Below, in pieces: positions 60,472-64,000 of a stretch of DNA of 64,000 bases. The notes below the pieces were generated by a model. The model was given only the letters and a program-made list of their open reading frames with translations, made no database searches and was not told where the DNA came from. Each line of letters begins with the position of its first letter. Position 1 is the first letter of the stretch. Origin of the DNA: Tardiphaga alba (GTDB lineage: Bacteria; Pseudomonadota; Alphaproteobacteria; Rhizobiales; Xanthobacteraceae); the NCBI RefSeq assembly GCF_018279705.1, contig NZ_CP036498.1, positions 2,001,001-2,065,000 on the forward strand, given 5' to 3'. The translations under genes and the position numbers were made by a program.

Positions 60472-61122
60472 ATGATCACGCTCTATCACTGCGCTCGCGC
60501 GCGCTCGTTCCGTCCGCTCTGGACGCTGGAAGAACTTGGGCTGCCCTATGACCTGAAGATGCTGCCGTTTCCGCCGCGCGTCCATCAGAAGGAATATCTC
60601 GCCGTCAATCCGCTCGGGACCATTCCGCTCTTGCTGGATGGCGACACGCGAATGACGGAATCCGCTGCCATCGCGCAATATCTCGCGACCCGATACGGGC
60701 CGACGCCATTGGCGGTCGGAGTCGAGGAGCCGGCTTATGGCGCTTTCCTGAACTGGCTGCATTTTGGCGAGGCGACGCTGACATTTCCGCAGACGCTGGT
60801 CCTGCGTTATTCGCGATTCGAACCCGAAGAGCGCCGGAGCGCGCAAGTGACCGAGGACTATTCGAAATGGTTCCTCGCCCGGTTGCGCACGATCGAGACG
60901 ATGATGGCGAGCCAGGACTATGTCTGTGCCGATCGCTTTACGGCGGCTGACATCTCCGTGGGCTATGCGCTGCTGCTCGCCGAACGTATCGGCCTTGCCC
61001 TGCAGATCGGCCCCCATGCGATGGCCTATTGGCAAAGGTTGCAGCAGCGCGACGGGTACAAGCGTGCGGTGGACGCAGAAAACCGGGCGGGCGATGCCGC
61101 GGGTTTGGAGCGCCGCATCTGA
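60472..61122 (+). CDS. Glutathione S-transferase
   Basis: 216 aa. Thioredoxin-fold N-terminus: MITLYHCARARSFRPLWTLE, cis-Pro segment NPLGTIPLLLDGDTRMTESA, helical C-terminal domain with FTAADISVGYALLLAERI. The GST substrate is unknown. ATG 60472 gives the canonical start. The gene ends 45 bases before the enoyl-CoA hydratase gene. Confidence 0.92.
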   Translation: MITLYHCARARSFRPLWTLEELGLPYDLKMLPFPPRVHQKEYLAVNPLGTIPLLLDGDTRMTESAAIAQYLATRYGPTPLAVGVEEPAYGAFLNWLHFGEATLTFPQTLVLRYSRFEPEERRSAQVTEDYSKWFLARLRTIETMMASQDYVCADRFTAADISVGYALLLAERIGLALQIGPHAMAYWQRLQQRDGYKRAVDAENRAGDAAGLERRI

Positions 61123-61167
61123 GCGGCTATACCCGTCGCATCCCATTCAACAGAGCGAGCATATCCG

Positions 61168-61947
61168 ATGGCCAATGACAGCGTGATTCTGGAAAAGAAA
61201 GGCGCGGCATTCTGGATCACCATCAACCGGCCTTCGAAGCGCAATGCCATGAATGCCGACGTCATCGCCGGCATCGCCGATGGTTATCGCCGGGCCCATG
61301 ACGATAAGGACGTGCGCGCCATCGTCTTGACCGGGGCAGGCGAGAAAGCGTTTTGCGCGGGTGCCGATCTCGCCAATTCCGGATCCGCCTTTGCGCAGGA
61401 TTTCTCGAAGCCCAATGGCGATCTCGCTGATCTGATGCGGCTCTCGCAGAACGCGACCAAGCCCGCCATCGCCCGCATCAATGGCGTGTGCATGGCCGGT
61501 GGCATGGGTTTGCTGTGCATGACGGACATGGCGGTGGCGGCGGACAGCGCGATCTTCGGTTTGCCCGAGGTCAAGGTCGGGGTGTTCCCGATGCAGGTGT
61601 TGGCGCTGCTGCAGACGATTGCGCCGCGCCGTCTGGTCAATGAGTGGTGCATCACGGGCGAGCCGTTCGATGCACGGACGGCCCTGGATGCCGGCTTGCT
61701 AAACCACGTCGTGCCGGCGGCCGATCTCGATGCCAAGGTGGAATGGCTGATCGGGCGCATCACTGACAAGTCGCCGACCGCGATCCGCCGCGGCAAATAT
61801 GCCATGCGTGCGATTGCGGCGATGTCGTTCGATGAGAGCATCGCCTATCTGGAAAGCCAGATCGCGATCCTGGCGATGACGGAAGACGCCAAGGAAGGCC
61901 TCAAGGCTTTCGGCGAGAAGCGCAAGCCGGTGTGGCCGGGCAAATAG
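61168..61947 (+). CDS. Enoyl-CoA hydratase/isomerase family protein
   Basis: 259 aa crotonase fold. ITINRPSKRNAMNADVIAGI, the oxyanion-hole segments ICAGADLA-type (here KAFCAGADLANSG) and INGVCMAGGMGLLCMTDMAV, then AIFGLPEVKVGVFPMQVL. The second catalytic Glu position is present at LPEVK. The exact reaction is not decided by sequence. Confidence 0.93.
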   Translation: MANDSVILEKKGAAFWITINRPSKRNAMNADVIAGIADGYRRAHDDKDVRAIVLTGAGEKAFCAGADLANSGSAFAQDFSKPNGDLADLMRLSQNATKPAIARINGVCMAGGMGLLCMTDMAVAADSAIFGLPEVKVGVFPMQVLALLQTIAPRRLVNEWCITGEPFDARTALDAGLLNHVVPAADLDAKVEWLIGRITDKSPTAIRRGKYAMRAIAAMSFDESIAYLESQIAILAMTEDAKEGLKAFGEKRKPVWPGK

Positions 61948-61953
61948 CGCCGG

Positions 61954-62895
61954 TCACGCGCGCGTCAATCGGTGCAACGTCACTTCCGGCGGACAGTTGA
62001 GGCGAACGGGCAGCAGGCTCGTTCCGACGCCGACCGATGTATAGCCCGCGAGCTTCTCGTGCTGCCACGCGCCTTTGCCCATATGACGCGGCAGCACGGC
62101 TTCCAGCTTGATGGCATAGCCACCGGGCAGACAGAGTTGGCCGCCATGGGTGTGGCCGCTCAGCATGAAATCGAAGCCATGCTCGGCCGCCTCGGCGTAA
62201 GTCTCCGGCGTATGCGACAGCAGGATCGAAAAGGCGTCGCGCGGTATCTGCGACGCGACCATCGGGATGTCATCGGCGAGGTAGAAATGCGGATCGTCGA
62301 CACCGGCGAGATAGATGCTGTCACCGCCACGGGTGATGGTTTCGACCTCGTTGAACAGCATGCGGATGCCCATGGCTTCCAGCGCCGGAGTCATGCGGAT
62401 GCTGTCGTGATTGCCGAGGATGCCGTAGACGGGATCGCGTAACTTGGCGCGCAACTCGCCGACACCATCCACGGCGCGTTGATAAGGTCCATAGGTGTTG
62501 CCGCGATAGTCGCCAGTGAGCACGCAGATGTCGTAGCTGAGATCGCCGACGAATGAGACGAGGTGGCGCAAAGCTTCCTCGCTGATGTCCACGTGTAGAT
62601 CGCTGATATGCAGGATCGTGAAACCATCGAAGGACGCAGGCAGGCGATCGGAGACGACGGTGTTCTCGCGGACCGATACACGATCGGCCTCGCGGCGCGC
62701 ACGGCTATAAAGACCGGTGAGCTTCAGCGCCATGCGCACGATCGGTGGCGCGGTGAGCCAGTTTTCCAGATTGAAGAACAGGCGCCCCTGGCCGAACAGC
62801 TGATGGTCGCGATGGGTTTCGATCTCCAGCCGCTTCTGCACATGCGTAGCGCCGATACGATCGATCAGGCTCTGGAGTGACGGATCGTCGGTCAT
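61954..62895 (-). CDS. Metallophosphoesterase (YkuE-like)
   Basis: 313 aa. All five metallophosphatase blocks are visible: ILHISDLHVD, VLTGDYRGN, ILGNHDSIRM, ILLSHTPETY, LSGHTHGGQL. The N-terminal 70 residues are basic and amphipathic, suiting membrane contact, as in YkuE and lipid-A-precursor hydrolases. ATG 62895 is preferred; TTG 62910 would add five residues. Convergent with the hydratase gene with a 6-base gap. Confidence 0.9.
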   Translation of the reverse strand: MTDDPSLQSLIDRIGATHVQKRLEIETHRDHQLFGQGRLFFNLENWLTAPPIVRMALKLTGLYSRARREADRVSVRENTVVSDRLPASFDGFTILHISDLHVDISEEALRHLVSFVGDLSYDICVLTGDYRGNTYGPYQRAVDGVGELRAKLRDPVYGILGNHDSIRMTPALEAMGIRMLFNEVETITRGGDSIYLAGVDDPHFYLADDIPMVASQIPRDAFSILLSHTPETYAEAAEHGFDFMLSGHTHGGQLCLPGGYAIKLEAVLPRHMGKGAWQHEKLAGYTSVGVGTSLLPVRLNCPPEVTLHRLTRA

Positions 62896-62976
62896 GGGAG
62901 AGCCGCTCAACAGTCTCGGGTGCAGGATGGATCGCGCGACGCGCCCATCCTACACCCGTATTGGGTAAAGCAAGTT

Positions 62977-63408
62977 CTAACCGGTCGAGGCCTTGAGACC
63001 GGCGGCCTCGATGCCGGCGACGCAGCAGATTTCGTCATTGTCCGACGTGTCGCCGGAAATGCCGATGGCGCCAAGCAGGCTGCCGGATGCATCGTGGATC
63101 AACACACCACCAGGCACAGGGATCAATGCGCCGCGGGCCATTGTGTTGACGGCGTCGATGAAGAAGGGCTGCTCTTCAGCGCGCTTGAACAGTGCACGCG
63201 AGCCGAGGCCCATGGCAAGTGCACCATAGGCTTTGCCATGCGCAACTTCGCCGCGCATCAGGCTGGTACCATCCTGCGCGATCGAGGCCTTCACGCAGCC
63301 GCGTGCGTCGAGCACGGTGATGGCCATCGGCTTCAGCTTCATCTCGATCACCTTGGCGAGCGCGGCGTCGAGAATCTTTCGGGCGGTGTCGAGCGTCAGG
63401 TCGGCCAT
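62977..63408 (-). CDS. GlcG/HbpS-family protein
   Basis: 143 aa. LTLDTARKILDAALAKVIEM, then ITVLDARGCVKASIAQDGTS and MGLGSRALFKRAEEQPFFID, GGVLIHDASGSLLGAIGISG. HbpS/GlcG proteins bind heme or small oxidised carbon compounds, and glcG lies in glycolate operons. Eleven bases after the FAD/Fe-S protein gene, with which it is probably cotranscribed. Confidence 0.88.
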   Translation of the reverse strand: MADLTLDTARKILDAALAKVIEMKLKPMAITVLDARGCVKASIAQDGTSLMRGEVAHGKAYGALAMGLGSRALFKRAEEQPFFIDAVNTMARGALIPVPGGVLIHDASGSLLGAIGISGDTSDNDEICCVAGIEAAGLKASTG

Positions 63409-63419
63409 ATGATGTTTCC

Positions 63420-64000
63420 TCAGTGTGATGCAGAAGACTGCGTGGTCGATGTGGCATTGTCGAGGCTCATCGCCAGCACGCGGGCGACATGCAGTGCCTC
63501 ACGCGGCGTGCCATCGGCAATCTGGTGGCGGCACGACGTGCCATCGGCGACAATGAGCGTGTCCGGATCGGCCTTGCGCACGGCGGGTAGCAACGAGGCT
63601 TCGGCCATCTGGATCGAAACATCATAGGTCTCGGCGCCGTAGCCGAATGCGCCGGCCATGCCGCAGCAGCTGGATTCGATGGTCTCGACCTTGAGGTCGG
63701 GAATCAGGCGCAGCGCTTTTTCCACCGGCTTGAACGCGCCGAATGATTTCTGATGGCAGTGGCCATGCACCATCGCCTTGGGTGCGATCGGCTTGAGCGG
63801 AAGCTGCAGCCGGCCGGCCTCGGCCTCACGCACCAGAAACTCCTCGAACAGCATGGCGTGGGCACTGACGCTCTTTGCGGTGTCGTCCGAGCGCAGCGAC
63901 AGCAATTCGTCGCGCAGCGTCAGCAGGCAGCTCGGCTCCAGCCCGACGATCGGTACACCGCGCGCGGCAAAGGGTTCATAGGTGGCAACGAGACGATCGA
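63420..64000 (-). CDS. FAD-linked oxidase / Fe-S protein (3' part)
   Basis: C-terminal 193 codons of a larger gene that continues past the window edge. Two CCG-type cysteine motifs typical of glycolate/lactate oxidoreductases: VGLEPSCLLTLRDE with VHGHCHQKSF, and ESSCCGMAGAFGYG. The usual domain order puts FAD-binding and 4Fe-4S domains upstream, outside the window. It ends 11 bases before the GlcG gene. Confidence 0.85.
   Translation of the reverse strand, partial: DRLVATYEPFAARGVPIVGLEPSCLLTLRDELLSLRSDDTAKSVSAHAMLFEEFLVREAEAGRLQLPLKPIAPKAMVHGHCHQKSFGAFKPVEKALRLIPDLKVETIESSCCGMAGAFGYGAETYDVSIQMAEASLLPAVRKADPDTLIVADGTSCRHQIADGTPREALHVARVLAMSLDNATSTTQSSASH

Overview
The window looks like a chromosome segment of a Nitrobacteraceae alphaproteobacterium (Bradyrhizobium / Rhodopseudomonas / Afipia type). 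The basis is the hflK-hflC-DUF2065-degP order, a high-GC coding style, many periplasmic-binding-protein transporters and several GC-rich intergenic hairpin repeats. This is inference from gene content; no similarity search was run.

Layout. 1-6130: membrane and periplasmic protein quality control (hflK partial, hflC, degP), then divergent serB/miaA and a HigBA-type toxin-antitoxin pair. 6198-7579: a Tat-exported tyrosinase broken by a one-base frameshift. 7614-13828: isoleucine/valine synthesis (ilvI, ilvH, ilvC) with a leader-peptide attenuator before ilvI, interrupted by a MazEF pair and two exporters. 13910-27854: SDR oxidoreductase, GntR regulator, a Liv-type binding protein, an LTA-synthase-like membrane transferase, a fused permease/binding-protein ABC system, a TauABC/SsuABC-like system split by an antisense cupin gene, a NUDIX hydrolase, PPK2 and a DapA-family aldolase. 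28055-33906: leuA with a leucine-rich leader peptide, a TRAP transporter and a Spy-like protein.

34078-53522: a tRNA-Lys(CUU) gene carries a 19.4 kb integrated element bounded by a 47-bp perfect repeat of the tRNA 3' end. It has an integrase operon, a divergent control region with two palindromes, a PrimPol-helicase replication gene with iteron-like repeats in its 3' end, and an HK97-type head and packaging set (portal, protease, capsid, connectors, HNH, TerS, TerL). It also has a tail chaperone and a tape-measure gene. I see no major tail tube, tail tip, fibre, holin or endolysin gene. That makes it either a deleted prophage or a capsid-encoding satellite that needs a helper phage. Accessory genes sit at both ends, and one slot is marked by a duplicated tail-gene 3' end.

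54000-58219: a second, AT-richer insertion flanked by a 62-bp direct repeat (61/62 identical) derived from the 3' end of a small resident gene. It carries an NAD-dependent epimerase and a large protein that joins a flippase-like domain to an O-antigen-ligase-like domain, so it probably modifies surface polysaccharide. Just beyond it lies a frameshifted acyltransferase gene. 60028-64000 returns to ordinary metabolism: GST, enoyl-CoA hydratase, metallophosphoesterase, GlcG-like protein and the end of a glycolate/lactate-oxidase-type FAD/Fe-S protein.

The items most worth a second look are the tail-less capsid-encoding element with its cargo slots, the 62-bp-repeat polysaccharide island, and the two leader-peptide attenuators (ilvI and leuA).
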